Origin: Heterobilharzia americana
Lineage: Eukaryota; Platyhelminthes; Trematoda; Strigeidida; Schistosomatidae
Assembly (NCBI GenBank): GCA_944470555.2
Contig: OX104134.1
Span: forward strand, 102,728,701-102,792,700
DNA: 64,000 nt
Reading direction: 5' to 3'
In this document: positions 48,841-61,659 of the stretch, piece after piece
Layout of the letters: each line of letters opens with the position of its first letter
Position numbering within the stretch: position 1 is the first letter of the stretch
Notes under the pieces: generated by a model
The model's database searches: none
What the model saw: the letters and a program-made list of their open reading frames with translations, nothing else
Told to the model about the DNA's origin: nothing
Translations under genes and position numbers: made by a program

Positions 48841-49360
48841 TTATTATTATTATTAGTCCCTTGGGTTCCTAGTGGAACATAGGGCTTCAGTAGCACGTCT
48901 CCAGTGACCTCTGTTCTCTGAGATCTTTTCAACCTGGTTCCACGACAGCCCAGAAGCTCGCATTTCCTCCTCGCACGATCTCCTCCATGTCACCCTCGGA
49001 AGTCCAACTCGTCGCTTCCCATGGGGATTCCACTCGAGCAACTGGCCTGACGCGTGATGTCCCTAGTCGGTCTTCTCAGTGCATGCCCAATCCATCTCCA
49101 CTTCCTCCCACTGCATATTTGTTGAGCGATGGGTTCTTGGTTGGTTTGTTCCCAGAGCTCCTTGTTGCTTATTCTTATTGTTCTGGCCATCTGATCTTCA
49201 GTAGCGAGCCAGCGTAAGAAGTTGTTGATGAATGTCTGTAGTTTATTGGAAATCCCTTTCGTGACGCACCAAGTCTCTGAGCCATACAGAAGCACTGATT
49301 TGACGTTGGTGTTGAAAATCCGGATCTTGTTCCACATGCTGAGTTCATTAATCAAACACT
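48841..49360 (-). mobile_element. RTE retrotransposon 3' end, 5'-truncated
   Basis: The frame at 49355-48990 (minus) gives [20 protein letters not shown], then IQTFIN-like [24 protein letters not shown] and ITRQA: the region after the reverse transcriptase of schistosome RTE elements. A second frame (49041-48853) continues with [20 protein letters not shown]. It ends in GTTCCACTAGGAACCCAAGG and a (TAA)n tail at 48841-48856. Frameshifted; not functional. Confidence 0.85.
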
Positions 49361-49369
49361 TCTTATGGA

Positions 49370-50695
49370 TTCAGCCCTCTTGTTAAGTTCTACACATGAT
49401 AGGAGTCAATGTGTTTGCAAAATGAGATACGCTTATTATATGTCATCTGTTTACAAATTAAATAAGACGGTCAGTTGTTACAATTATACTTGTGAAGTGG
49501 AAATGACTACAACAGAGCAGTAGTACTGTTTGAAAAACAATATGAAAGACAATATATTGCTGTTCCATGTGACCGAAAGTGATTTTGCACTTCTATTCTT
49601 GCTTTCAATTATTTTCCTTACGAATTAATCGGACAATTTAACTGCTTGTTTCATTCGGTGTTGCACTCTGCTTATTTGTATCAGTATATTAAATAGTTGG
49701 ATGCAAATCGGACTGCACCACTGTGTGATATGTATTAAAAATTGTTATGACTATAATTTTGAAGATTTGTAATCGATTTTTCCTTTATATTTCACTGTAA
49801 CCAACTATTTTTAAGAATTCCTATGCAAAATGAATATCCAGTCTCTATTTTCGAAAAAACTGTTCTTAAATCCTAATGGATTGCTTGTTCAAACTCCTCA
49901 CGTTTGTTGGTTTATAAAATAATGCACTAGGATATAAGAAACGATTAGTTAAGTCATAAAACGAAGAAATCATCATGATTGTCAAATTAATACGGAACGC
50001 AGTAAGGACTTGATGTGACTTAATAGATCGTAATCATAGTTAAGGATACATTTTGGTTTACTGCTAAATTAACCGTGGATACATACACTGGTATGAAGTC
50101 AATTGACTTCCAGTGCATATATAAAATGTCTCAAGCTATTCTCAGAGACAAAATCAACAATATGTGAGTAAAGAGATAGGGAAGTAGAAGATTAAACACA
50201 CGAGAATTCGAGGAAATGTAACTTACTGTAATACCATTTTATAGAAAAAGAGAAGTGGTTCCAGAGAAGAAACATTTTGTTTTCTGACGAAATCATTCTC
50301 TTAGCTGTACATTCAAAAACTTACAGTAGAAAGATTAAAACATTCAAGAGTAATTTCCGGTCAAAGGTCAAAACAAACTCCATGACAAAATAAAGTTGCT
50401 TTGTATGTTGGTATTTAAAATAGAGGAATAAACAAGTGATTAGAAAACAGAATACTATTACATTATAAGGAAATTATGAAGAGTGATTAATCCTTTACGA
50501 TGCCAATAGCAAAAAAAGAGGTTGTACATACTCCTTCTGAACGCACAACGATGGTTCGAACTTTAAGATTTCCTATGCTTCAGCCATGTCAAGTTACTTT
50601 AACCTTACTCCATTCACTTGGCTTGGTGGCACTTTATACAAAATTCTGAAGGACTTATCTAAAGCATCCAAATGTTCTGAGTTTACTAAGTCTTG
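49370..50695. other. non-coding DNA, nothing recognised
   Basis: AT-rich; no exon or named repeat. The last bases form the pyrimidine-rich acceptor of the exon at 50704. Confidence 0.4.
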
Positions 50696-50703
50696 TTTTG
50701 CAG

Positions 50704-50812
50704 AGTTGAAGATGCACCACCATTATCCCCTTGTCAATCAAATTGGATAGAGCTCATGAACACGTTTTACGCGAAGACACATGGTGAGGAGAATTTATTC
50801 GGTTTCATAGGA
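50704..50812 (+). CDS. candidate internal exon, protein unknown
   Basis: Good acceptor (TCTTGTTTTGCAG) and consensus donor (GGA before GTAAGT). Only one frame is open (phase 2 in, phase 0 out): VEDAPPLSPCQSNWIELMNT, then FYAKTHGEENLFGFIG. The mixed, non-repetitive composition and both splice sites make it a likely real exon. No family is recognised. The phase fits the candidate exon at 36557. Whether it belongs to the RGS gene upstream or to another plus-strand gene cannot be decided from the sequence. Confidence 0.5.
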
Positions 50813-50819
50813 GTAAGTA

Positions 50820-51320
50820 AACTGATACACACACACTGACGTGGCAAAATTCCTCGGGAATGAATACCTTTCTTCACTGAAGTTCCATTTTATTCGATTC
50901 ATTATGTATGTCATATTGAAGCGTATTCCAGTGTAGTTTAATACCTCATTATGTTTGCAATCTATTAAATGAGTTCTAATGGTATTAGGTTCTATGTTGA
51001 TTTGGATGGATGGAATGGTATTGGGTTCTGGGAAAATGCTCAGGTTCTCTCTGATTTCATTTTAATTACCTGTGTTTGTCATTATCTGTCACCTATAGAC
51101 GAAACCATGTTCAATAGTAATCTCATACTAATACTTGAGTTACTTCAGAAAACTGGAATATAATTAAGTGGAGTAAAAAAAAAATACACCTTGACTATGA
51201 GGTCAACGAAATGTTTGTGTTGTCACACGCCATCTGGACAGAGGCGGAAGCTAATAATTAATTCTTCGAGGTGGTCAGATATACACAAGTGCGAGATACA
51301 GAACGAACATGGTTTAGCAA
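50820..51320. other. intron or intergenic DNA, nothing recognised
   Basis: A 64-codon frame at 50969-51163 has no splice support or signature. Confidence 0.35.
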
Positions 51321-51339
51321 CCTGACATGAATCGTTTAT

Positions 51340-51700
51340 CTGCCTATCAGACCAACATACTAAGTTGGGTGAGCTAACTGGCTAGGAGATCTTTGAATGA
51401 GAGACGCATTGCAGTATCATACGACAAAGTGCAAATTAACATGGATGCCTAACTGTGCACCTTTAGCCAGATAATTTAGTTAAAACTAAGCAGGCTAGTG
51501 TCACCATCAAATGTCGTTGAACCCTAAGGTTATTGATTCTAGGGAGTTATTTTACTCCATACTAAATGTCGATTTTAGTGTTTGAAAAGTAAGACAAACA
51601 CTAATGATTGAAATGATCATTAGTGCCTGTCCAGTATTCTAGTAAAATTAAGTAGTTGCTGATTATTGAACTTGGTTACTGAGTTATGGGACTGTTATAT
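51340..51700 (+). mobile_element. Ty3/gypsy 3' end and LTR fragment, plus orientation
   Basis: It aligns by eye with the reverse complement of the gypsy copy to the right: AACTGGCTAG followed by a TGCAGTATCATACGACA-like LTR start (51404), then GCACCTTTAGCC, TTAGTTAAAACTA, and TCGTTGAACCCTAAGGTTAT against TCGAACCCTAGGCTATTGAT. Diverged, without coding capacity. It is oriented toward the minus-strand gypsy copy, so the two copies converge. Confidence 0.55.
51599..51626. repeat. short perfect hairpin
   Basis: CACTAATGAT, seven or so loop bases, then ATCATTAGTG: a 10-pair stem. It lies in the LTR-like fragment or just beyond it. Function unknown; no T-run follows that would suggest a terminator. 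Confidence 0.7.
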
Positions 51701-52499
51701 TTAGTTACTGATATTGTGAATAACAGAGTAAATGGGAAGATAAAAATCAATGACAGATTTACATAATTTATATAGAAAATGATAGGTTTCAAAGGTTGAA
51801 AATTTATGATTACAACTATGTATTAACAGAAATAAAGTACGTATAATGAACACTTTCTTATGTGATGACGAAATAACTTGGTCAAGTACATGATCTCAAC
51901 AACATAAATACAAAATCATGAATGTGTGTGTTGAGTTCCGGCTAATGAATTCTTATATATAAACCAATAACTCTTTCAGGTTCTTCTGTAGAAGTTTAAT
52001 TTGTTGCCCGTTGAGATGATAGCTGTTAACGGATGATGATCGATGAACACAAACTGTATCACCATATACAGGTTGTAATATTAACTTTACTCCGTCTTAT
52101 TCGATAAAAACATGAGTGTAGTGGACAACTATAATAGTGTGTGTTACTTTCATTTCTATTGTTGTAGAAGTGATATCTTTACCTTACTCATGTGATTCTT
52201 AAGCAAATACACGTAGTTAGTCATATCAAGTGAACGTGACTATCCGAAGTAAAATATTCTCCTAGTTTTCTTAGTGTGGTCCCATGAAGTAAATCTAATG
52301 TGCGGTATCTTACATCTTTCCTTACTTCAGATTGAATACCAAGCAAGACTAAGGACACCTTGATGCCATTGTCATCCAAAGTAGCAGTACGCGCACCTTT
52401 CAGTTGCTTTTATAAATGATCAAACACATCGTCATAGATGCGACTACATTCTTTGGTGAGTAAGTACTTAGCACTGCACAGGTCGGCGGGTTGCTGGAA

Positions 52500-55180
52500 T
52501 GAACAGCATTCAAACTAGTTCCCCTATCAGTTGAGATGACAAAAAGAAACACCAAAGCTGGAAATCTGAGTACTCCACTATGACAGCCAAATTATTTGAT
52601 AGTGGGACAGGAAAAGGGGAACAAGTATATGTATCTGTGGGCGTGAGAAGATGCTTGAAAATATTGGAATTATTCATTACTTAACTATGTCACCAAATTT
52701 CTGTACAAGGGTAGGAAACTGTGTAGCGTCAGACATTCCTCCGGAATCAATAGCCTAGGGTTCGACAACACTCAACGTTGATGCTGACCTTCGTAGTTTA
52801 ACTGGAATCGCTAGGCTGAAGGCACCTGGTCAGGCAGCCTCGCCATTCGGCAAGCTGTCGTGTTACGTTACACTGCTCGTAAGTGACTCTCTAGCCAGTT
52901 AGTTAAAAGGCATAGGTATCTTAGCACGACCTCGCAAATATACTATTCCACCCGACCATGCTATTGTGTTCTTTCTTGGTCTAATATTCGTGGATATATA
53001 AGAAGTTGGAATAATTAGTTATTGGCCTCTACACCTGTCAAGTTCGCACCAGGACAACTCCTAGAACTTCATAGGCAAACTGTCGGTGTGGCGATAAATT
53101 TTGGCTGTTTAAAAGATTGGACAAGTTTCCATCTACTGTCATGTTTCCGATGAATGATTGGGCATACAAATCTCTCGCTAATCGGTCTGATCGTTACAGT
53201 GATTTATGGTTGTGATGGTTTGCGCTACCTGTTGAAATCTATCCATCTCACAGCTGCTGAAACGAATGGACGGCACTGTCCCTTTAAGGTGTCATATACA
53301 TCATCCTTACTGTTCAAAAACGCAAACTTTCTGAACAATAAGTACCTCATAAGTTTCTATAATTTTAATCTTCAAATGGTTACCATTACATTCGCTGATT
53401 TTCGATACGGCGATACAGCATAGTGCTCATTTGCCTACGTAATGCAGGATCCACAACAATAGTATTGGCGTCTTTCTGTGGCCAATATCAGAAGTAAATC
53501 ATGGTTTTAAGCTGTCTCTTTAGCTCTAGAGGACTATGGTGATTTGGCTGGTGAGGTTTTGTTCAATGCTTTGTGATCAATGAAAACGGCGAGTTTCGTA
53601 CCTTCCGACATATGCTTGAAGTGACTGATGCCAAATTGCGTGGTTAATGACCCTCTAACAAAGTGCTGTGATGAGATTATGTTGAATTCGGCAGTTCTGA
53701 AAACAATGGAAGCGACTATCAGATGTCTTGCACATTACCTTTCAAAACTGCCCTGAAAGTAACCTTTGAGGCGTCCGTCACAAGTAATATAAGGACTTCA
53801 AAGCCATGCTTAACTAATCAGTGAATAATTGACCTTTTAAATGACTGAATAGCTTCTAGTGACAGATGGAGTGGACGCGTAATTCGGTGAAAACAGTCAG
53901 TTAATAACTGTGGAACAGGGGTGCGGATGAAGGTGAAGTGGCAATGAAAAATGATTAACTTGCAAGACGGCGTAATTTATTGAGTGAGTCACACAATCCC
54001 TTGTGGCTTGAACTTTGTCTGAGATAAATTTTATACTTGAGTAGTCAATCAGCAGTCCTTAGAACTTCAATCAGTTTTTTCCAAGTTCAGATATTCCGAG
54101 GTTAATCAGCATTCCATGTCTTTCAAGTTTTTCGAAAACGGCTTTCAGATAATTCATGTATTTCGTTTCATCTAAACTGGCAACAGGTATCTCATCTATG
54201 TTTGCGCTTACAAAATGTCTGCAGAGGATGTAATCGATGAATCACTGAATTGTATGATTGACAGTCGAGATATAGAAAGGTAACAAGAAGGAGCTGCTTC
54301 ATAAGTGTCTGACTTTTGCCAGGCTGTTTAGCTTGTTCTTGGACATTTCATCAGCAGCCTGAGCAACTTCATCGGAGTTCACTTCCTAAAGACTAGTTCG
54401 AATATGTCCAGAGGAGTTTTAGTGATCGTCTTTGGGATGTCATCGGGATGTATAGAAATGCTGTTGCATAACCCGTGTAACTTTATTTCAACTTCTTGAC
54501 GAATAACGCATGTACCGATATCACGTTAATATTGGAACTAATTTTGTTTATATACAATGCGTATTGAACAGCCTAAATAATTACATCCTTTCTAATCCTG
54601 TGGTGTTCGTGTTTCTGTCCACCTGTTGTTGTCGTGTGTTTGACTGCACGTGTCCGTTAGGATAAGGCCTATAATATTCTGGTTGAGCACAGGCGGTGTT
54701 ATCCGATTCGCTTTGGAAAGCGTTTGGAACTAATACTGTTGCGCACACTCAAACTACAAAACTGGTCATAATGCGAAACACCAACGCTGTCTATCGACAA
54801 GAGATCGGTTTTCAAAGAGTCATAGATGTTACATGTGCATATCCCTTGAGGATCAACTGTTTGTCCGGAGCTTGGCAGTCACCACATAGTTCAAAGCTTG
54901 AAGAACCACGTGGGATGGCGAACACTATAGACTGCCAAAGAGTCAGATGATTCCAAGTTCCAACATTTGGTTGAGATCTTTCTTTTCGGTGGTGAGTCTG
55001 ATCAGGTAGAGATGCACAAGAATTCCCCAAACTGGTGTTCCACTACCATCGCTGTGATGTACAGCATTATTCCTCAGGCCTTTTAAGAAGAAACAGGAGT
55101 TTGATAAACCAAGAAATAAAGGCAACAGTTCGATTGATGAAGAGTTGACCGTAAAAGTAACCGCCAGGTACACAGAAAAA
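52500..55180 (-). mobile_element. Ty3/gypsy LTR retrotransposon, decayed pol and 3' LTR
   Basis: Read right to left, with frameshifts: linker NQMLELGII (about 54955), reverse-transcriptase start CGDCQAPDKQLILKGYAHV (54890, for CGDYRALNKQTIPDRYPV), IHPDDIPKTITKTPLDIFE (54440), IDEIPVAS (54195), KYMNYLKAVFEKLERHGMLI (54150), and RNase H RHFKHMSEGTKLAVFIDHKA (53610). A C-terminal basic patch resembling RSGRVVR is at about 52950, and the LTR begins about 52872 (TGTAACGTAACACG). The catalytic YLDD block and protease are not recognisable. The right-hand LTR was not found. The pattern resembles the CsRn1/Boudicca-type gypsy elements of flukes. Dead copy. Confidence 0.75.
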
Positions 55181-55199
55181 TGTAAGTTTAACCAACCAA

Positions 55200-56530
55200 G
55201 TCAACCAGTCTGCGGCTATTTAAGTACGCTGCCAACCTCTGCAGTCATAAAAGGTTGGTTCCGATGATAAACAGTGACTGATCTGCCAGCTTTAATTATC
55301 ATGTGTAGACAAGAGCCATGACTTCGGAGCCATGTTTCTGTCCGTAAATAATAACAAAGATTTGGTAACAGCCCGGAGAGATATTACCAGATTTAAAAGC
55401 CGACGTTCAGAATCACTACCAGGCAGGGCGCCCACTAGGATCACTGTATTCAAAAAGCTTAGTGACAACATTCCTATCTATTACACAAAACAAACCAACA
55501 TTGAATTTTTTGAACATAAACAAAAGAGGTCGTCACAAATTGCTGATTCCTCCGTTTTCGGTGATGAGCAAAAAAAGCATGGTTACCAAACTTTTTACAA
55601 TACCTTCAAACAGAAAGCGACGAACCATTTTAGCAGAATGCCATGGATTCATATTATTTTGAGTCCTCATAAGCAGGTGTTCTCTGTGTTATATTCTGCT
55701 AACTGGTCGTATACCTATCACCATCGACCATTCCCAACCAATATTTAGTATCTAATGTGTGACGAATAATTACCTCAATTACTCTGTCATACAAACGTCC
55801 ATTGTTATTTATTTCCATTTACTGCACTTGCAATTATACAAATGGTTCCGCTGATTTTGAATTCTTGTCTTCCGTTTATTCAGTGGGGTAACTTATTTCA
55901 TAAAAGTTCTGTTATTGCCAACCGTATTACAATTATCCACAACATTTCGGCATCGCGAGTAGAATTTAGCTAACTTTAGAAGGTTGGCCATGAACGGTTT
56001 TCCTTTGAAGCATGATGGTTTTCGAAGGTCCTGTGTGATGAGTAAGTACCTGCTCGCTCCACTCGGTGGAATCACGGACATTTGCTGGAGAGTCTAGCAT
56101 TTCCTAAGAAGCCCACTTTTCGATCATTTGAAAAACTCCTAGGTCTTCTAAATAACCGTCCTCAAATAACGTGTTTTGAAATGCTAGACAGCTCAATAAG
56201 CCTTTGAATGCTACTAATTCTAATGTTTGAGATTTCGTTCTCCAGTTTCACACAGGCATCAAAATGTAACTTTCGTGACCACTTACCCACTCGGTTTCCC
56301 ATTCGGACCCAAGAATTCACTATGAACATGCACAGAGACATTTGACGTGCTGTCGGTGTGGTGAATGGTTACTCAAATTACCATATGATATAAATTTTCA
56401 TTGTGTTTTGTTTTTCAAATGCAAAGTGAAGTCACCGTCCCTCGGCGTTTGTGATACGGTTTAAGCTCAGACATGAGGTGTACATCAAGTAGAGCTCTAA
56501 AGGAATTCCATCAGTTCAAGTTTAAACTAT
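55200..56530. other. uncharacterised stretch with a 138-codon open frame
   Basis: On the plus strand 55332-55748 is open for 138 codons from ATG: MFLSVNNNKDLVTARRDITR onward, polar and basic, ending FPTNI. It is the longest frame outside recognised elements but shows no domain and no splice sites. The stretch is where gag or protease of the minus-strand gypsy copy would lie, so it may be the antisense of decayed retroelement sequence. I cannot decide. Confidence 0.25.
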
Positions 56531-56539
56531 GTTGCCCCC

Positions 56540-58990
56540 CCCGTGTCCTTTTTCTACACTGTAGTCCTTAATATTGTTTCCTTAAATTTTAAAGTAGCTA
56601 CCTCCACCTCTCACTCCTTTGCTTCCTTTTCTAATCCGATACCCAGAGTGTGACCGCGGACCACACCAACACACACTCAGTGCTGAAACAAACTCTGAAT
56701 TTCTATTTGTGATCTTCTAATTATCGTTTCTTACCACATGAAGGTGAAAAAATATCAGAAGAGAACTAATATCAGACCACAGACTCCTCAAAACCTATGG
56801 CTGCAGCTGGAGTTGCACCTATAAGTGTTGGTGAGAGTGCATTTTGTCTCCAAACATGCGGGTTCTTCGACCCCTGACAACAGATTTCAGATACAAATTC
56901 AGACTTTTTGTTTGAGGATGAGAGGCTGGGAGCCTTTATTAATCCTTTTCCAGTAGATTTCCTCAGCCTTTTGTAATCCCCTTTTGAGAAAGTCAGTTGA
57001 TGACGCGGACACCGCTTCTTCTGAGAGTCGGTTCCAGGCAATGGTTACCCAACGGAAGAGCTAGTGCTCTGTGGAGAATATGTCTGTTCTTTGGTTTTGT
57101 AGCTTCCAGCCACGTCCTTTGAGGCTTTCCGACCTGGTGGGGGGAAACAGAAGGTAGATCAGATGCGAAATCACTTTTCGGAATCCTGTATAGCATGACT
57201 AGGTCTCTCCTCTGTCTGCGGTGGGACAAAGTGAAGAGGTCCAACTCCTTGAGTCGAGCTTCATAGATAAGGCCAGCCATCACAGGACTCATGCCAGTAG
57301 CTGCATTCTGAACTCTTTCTGGAAGGTCTGAGCCACCTTTCAGACAAAAGATTGCTGCCTATGTACGGTTTTCTAACCAAGACCCAACTAGGGATGTGTA
57401 TAAGATGGTAAACATGTCATCGCTTGTTTTTGCAAACGCTCTATGTAATGCTCAGACAGCCCTACAACTCTGAGCTGCTGCCAATCGACAATGTGCAGTG
57501 GTTTTCAAGTCATAACTCACTGTGACTTCCAGGTCATTATGGGTCGTTGCTGGAAGTGGAGGGGTCCCATCAATATCTTTGGTGTTGCTGTGTGTGCTCC
57601 AAGCGCATGCTCACACATTCACCTGTACTGATAGGCGTCAGCCACCTTTCTAACCAGGTAAACAAGCTGTTCAGATCTACCTGAAGTGCACACATGTCCC
57701 CATCGCTCCTAATTTCCCGCCAGATTTTCGTATCATCACCGTAGGGAACCATGGGAGATTTCTCGATGTTTGGCAGCTTAGTTACGTGTAGGAGGCACAG
57801 TAAGGGGCCCAGAACTATGCCCTGCGGCACCCCACTTTCTACCAGCTTCCAAGAAGAGAGTTGAGAATTCATCCTTACTCTTTGTCTCCTACCAACAAGT
57901 AACTATCTTACCCATGAGAACAGACTGTCAGTGCTTCCGAGGCCTCCCAGTTTCCCGAGCAACCTGGAATGAGATGCCTTGCAGAACGCTTTTCTGACGT
58001 CTATGAAAATAACATCTACAGGTGTCCTATCATCTTTAGACTTGACCCAGCTTTCTCTGAGCGTAAGTAGGCTCGTCAAGCAAGAGAAATTTCTACGAAA
58101 ACCATGTCACCAGCGAGACAGCAGAGTGCTGCCTTCTAGGCGGGCTGTGATGGCTTTCTTAATTACTCTTTCTGGGATTTTTACTGCAGTGCTGGTCAAA
58201 CTTATCGGTCTGTAGTTTGATGGATGCTGTCTAGAACCTGCCTTGTGGATAGGTGTTACCATAGCAACTTCCAGTCATGGGGGAGTGTGCCTTCACTGAC
58301 GGACAGTCTGAGTAAGGTAGTCAGTGGGCCGGCTGCACAAAGTTCGAGCTCTATGAGCTCATGCGGTCCCGTCGATTTTCCCAAGCCAAGATTGCTTTAT
58401 ATCCTAAATACATCATTGTGACCGATGTCCACAGGGTTTATTCTGTCAGATGTCAACGCTTTTACTGTTGGATAAGTGTCTATAGAAGATTCCTGTTTAT
58501 AGATCTCAGCAAAATATCCAACCGTGGCTTCCACTTTTCCCTATAGTCCTCAAACAAACAGTCGGTTTCGGTCCCTTTGGTTATAGCGGGTATACCTCGA
58601 CACATCTTATTTCTGTAGTTCATATAAAAAATAACCTCTTCGGATGTTGCAATGCAGCCTGGGTGAGACACGCTTCAGAGCATATTCGAGGACGGCGGAC
58701 GACAGCGATATATTTATTTCCGGCTTCTTCGTAATGCTTCACTACCTTGGGTGTACTGAGGTGGGCTGCAAGACTCCAACACTTTTTCTCATGTAGTAGC
58801 AAGATTCGGATTTCGTGGTCTATCCACGGAGGACAGTGTTTTTGTTCCCTCAAGACTGTCTACCAAATGAACAGTTGAGTCACTCGTGCACATACCTGTT
58901 TGAAGAAGCATCACACACCTTCAACTGAGGCCCCTGAATTGACTGTTCAGTCCTCCGAAGAGGCTGTCAGGTTAATAGCTTCCATATTCA
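56540..58990 (-). mobile_element. CR1-like non-LTR retrotransposon, copy B, decayed
   Basis: Minus-strand blocks in order: CPPWIDHEIRILLLHEKKCW (58830, region after the endonuclease), TPIHKAGS and NYRPISLTS (58240), VDVIFIDVRKAFCKASHSRL (58015, for FLDFSKAFD), LVESGVPQGIVLGPLLCLL (57840, a normal RT motif), VPYGDDTKIW (57750, for FADDTK), WLERWLTPIS (57650), and the C-terminal tail LKELDLFTLSHRRQRRDLVM (57250). A 3' untranslated part probably runs to a C-run near 56535. Stops and frameshifts are present, but long pieces of frame remain, so the copy is only moderately old. Confidence 0.85.
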
Positions 58991-59004
58991 CTTCCCATAG
59001 AATA

Positions 59005-59285
59005 AATAAATAAATGTATTTTTGGGATGACTGGGGATTGTTTAAATTTAGAAGTATTATTCACCATGGACTGACATTAGTTGGAGAACCATTGGAAGTC
59101 TGGGAGCACTGGGCAGCTGTTTCGCTCTACTATGGGACTCCTCAGCAGTGCTCACCTACGACCCAGCTAGGGATCGAACTCAGGACCTTCAGGCTTCACG
59201 GTGAATGCGTTAACCGTCCAGCCAGCGCTCCCACATTTTCGATGGTTCTCCAACTGATGCCAGCCCGTGATGAATACTGCTTCCA
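59005..59285 (-). repeat. hammerhead SINE (CTGAGGA family), inserted between CR1 copies
   Basis: Minus strand: tRNA-like B box GAGTTCGATCCC, then CTGAGGAGTCCCATAGTAG, AGCGAAACAGCTGCC and CAGTGCTCCCAG. The first core strand and GAAA are intact, but stem II is weakened and the cleavage triplet reads GCC instead of GTC, so cleavage should be lost. Same family as the 20.6-21.4 kb dimer. Confidence 0.75.
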
Positions 59286-59689
59286 GACAATTAAATGTGT
59301 TATTCCCACATTAAAAACTCAATATGAGAGAAGCCAGTTTACAGGCCTCATCACGATGATGCATCTCAAAATATCTACAAGACTTTACGAGTCCTGGGTG
59401 GTACAGACGGAAGGCCATTAAACTCTAATTACAACAGCAGAAGATCCTGCTGGCCATGAAACGAACAAGGGTTTATCACTTCACAGCGTATACAGTGTTA
59501 AAGTTTAGATGGTAATAAATATTATTCCCATGTAATGGATTTAATATTAGGTATACCAGCTTACAAATTCACAATTTTCTAAAGTTTACAATTCCCACAT
59601 GACACTCTATTTCTTAGAATGACCTTTAGTTTTTAGCTTTGCTAACCACAATGGACTCATTCATACAATCTGGAGTATCAGTGAAGTAT

Positions 59690-60380
59690 CCACAGTTATT
59701 TGTCCAAGGTGTATGTCTATATCAATGCATTTCCAGGTCACCATGTTACGTTTATAGGTAACAGATGTGTATGACAGCTTCCAGTGGTCAGAATAGCATG
59801 CCTCAATGAGGGATATTGAGAATAACTTCGTTAGGATCAATGGTATGTCTTCACCACCCCTCTTTGGGGGAACAGACGGGATCCCATTGGGTCCAGAAGT
59901 ATATGAGTCCTTTAGTGAAGCAACCGCATCAGCTATCTTTCTCTATGTAAAAGAAACATTACTTAGCTAACAGTGTGGTGGAATGAGCATTTGTATGTTT
60001 AGTACACTATCTTCATTTGTGAAGCGGCTTGCGTAATGTTTACTGAACAGCTCACAGATCTTACTTGGATCATCATAAAGAATGTCTCCATCGATGATCA
60101 GACTACTGGGAATTACTGTGGATAAGTTTGTTGGGTCCAGTTGGGGCATCGGGCTGGTACTAGACGTCTGCTATGAACCTGAATATGATCACAGTGTGAT
60201 CACTTTTACCAAGGGGTGCTGGGTGCCAGGTGAAGCACACATCGTCCGTATGTTAGAATGCTGAGTCTAGAAACGGCGGGACATGCTGATAATCATATCT
60301 GGTTGCTGTCTCAGTGGGCTGAATGAGGCTAGGGAAATTGATGTCTCCTCTGACCTGTGACCAAATGGGTTACGTGGTGG
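59690..60380 (-). mobile_element. CR1-like non-LTR retrotransposon, copy A, endonuclease end to start of RT
   Basis: Minus-strand blocks: endonuclease C-terminus RGDINFPSLIQP (60350) with FLDSAF, DDVCFTWHPAPLGKSDHTVI (60200; SDH is the catalytic endonuclease motif), then DGDILYDDPSKICELFSKHY (60085) and ASRFT, then SGPNGIPS (59890) and LIEACYSDHWKL (59800). It stops before the catalytic part of the reverse transcriptase. It covers protein segments that overlap those of copy B, so it is a separate insertion of a related element in the same orientation. Confidence 0.8.
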
Positions 60381-60389
60381 TTTTGCTGC

Positions 60390-61655
60390 TGACCGCTTAC
60401 CTAGTAACGGAGCAAACACCGCCTTCACTACAAATTCACTTTATGGATACATAACTTACCTACACAGAATGACGATGCCGCAAACAACTACTATAAGTCA
60501 GCTGGCACAGAGCAGGCTAGCACTGACGTGCCCGGTGTGACGCAGTCAGACAACTTGACACTGCGTAGCAAATCCAACCACCTATTTAGGAATGCTACAT
60601 CGAATGAAAAGATTAGGTGAGATTACTACCAGAAAGCTCGTCTCAAAGAGTATCTTAACGAAATACTGACTACTAATGTCGGCCACGCCACACTAAGTTT
60701 ACATGACAACATGTTGTTTGCAGGCACTGTGGAGTAAACATATGACTTTAAGGGGTACCCCAGCAACAACTGAAATAACCAGTTAGGCTTTTTATTTATG
60801 AAAATCCACTCTTCCAACCGAACTGGAGAAACCTGGTGGGTTGTTTCAGTCACTGCTATGGTGGCCTTCAAAGTCTCCTGGGTAAACAGTAAGCATCCTC
60901 GTACAAAGAGCCAACCTTGAAGGCATACAGAATGGTTAAGTGACGAAACTTTATATATAATCGGCCGTAATATGACGACAGATGCTGGTTTGAACTACAT
61001 CATCAGCTTTATTTATTCAGAAGAGTCTCCTTGCTACAAAATAGACCTAAACAATCGTCACATACCTCACGACATCACACGATGTTAGTCTTGTATTTCC
61101 CTACGTCTATCTCAGCATTTAAATCTTGTTTCGCAGGTCATCTATAGAAGGCACCAGCTTGCTGAATATTAGCATATTTTCAGCCTCACTTATGCCCAAA
61201 ATCTGATATGATATATCCCCTAACGGTTCATGTGACCGACTGTTGCAGAATATTGCACATATTGAGTGGTTATACTTGTATTTCTTTTCACTGTCATTGA
61301 GTGGCGAAATGGATTTAATCAACATTTGTGACGAGGGTTATTCACACAACCGTATGCTGTGATAGACCATACATAAAGCGATGATTTATTCTTCCCAAAC
61401 TATCCCGGTTTCACTGAGAACAATAACTTCCAGACATTACCTGTAAAATCTCGCCTAGTTTGCTAGTTCGCAGGTTACCAGTCGGTACTAAGCCCGGATA
61501 AAGAGGGAAGGATGGACATAGGATAACAACCCTACCACGTACACCAGCCCAATCGTTAAACAACAAAGTATAAACAAATACGAAAAGTAAAGATAAACAT
61601 ATTCCTCGCTGAAATCTGAGAGACAAAATGACGCCAGCTGGTGAAAGACTTAGGG
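60390..61655. other. non-coding DNA between CR1 and RTE copies
   Basis: No exon is recognised. The right part may be the 5' untranslated region of the RTE element that begins its open frame near 61.67 kb, but I cannot fix that boundary. Confidence 0.35.
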
Positions 61656-61659
61656 AAGC

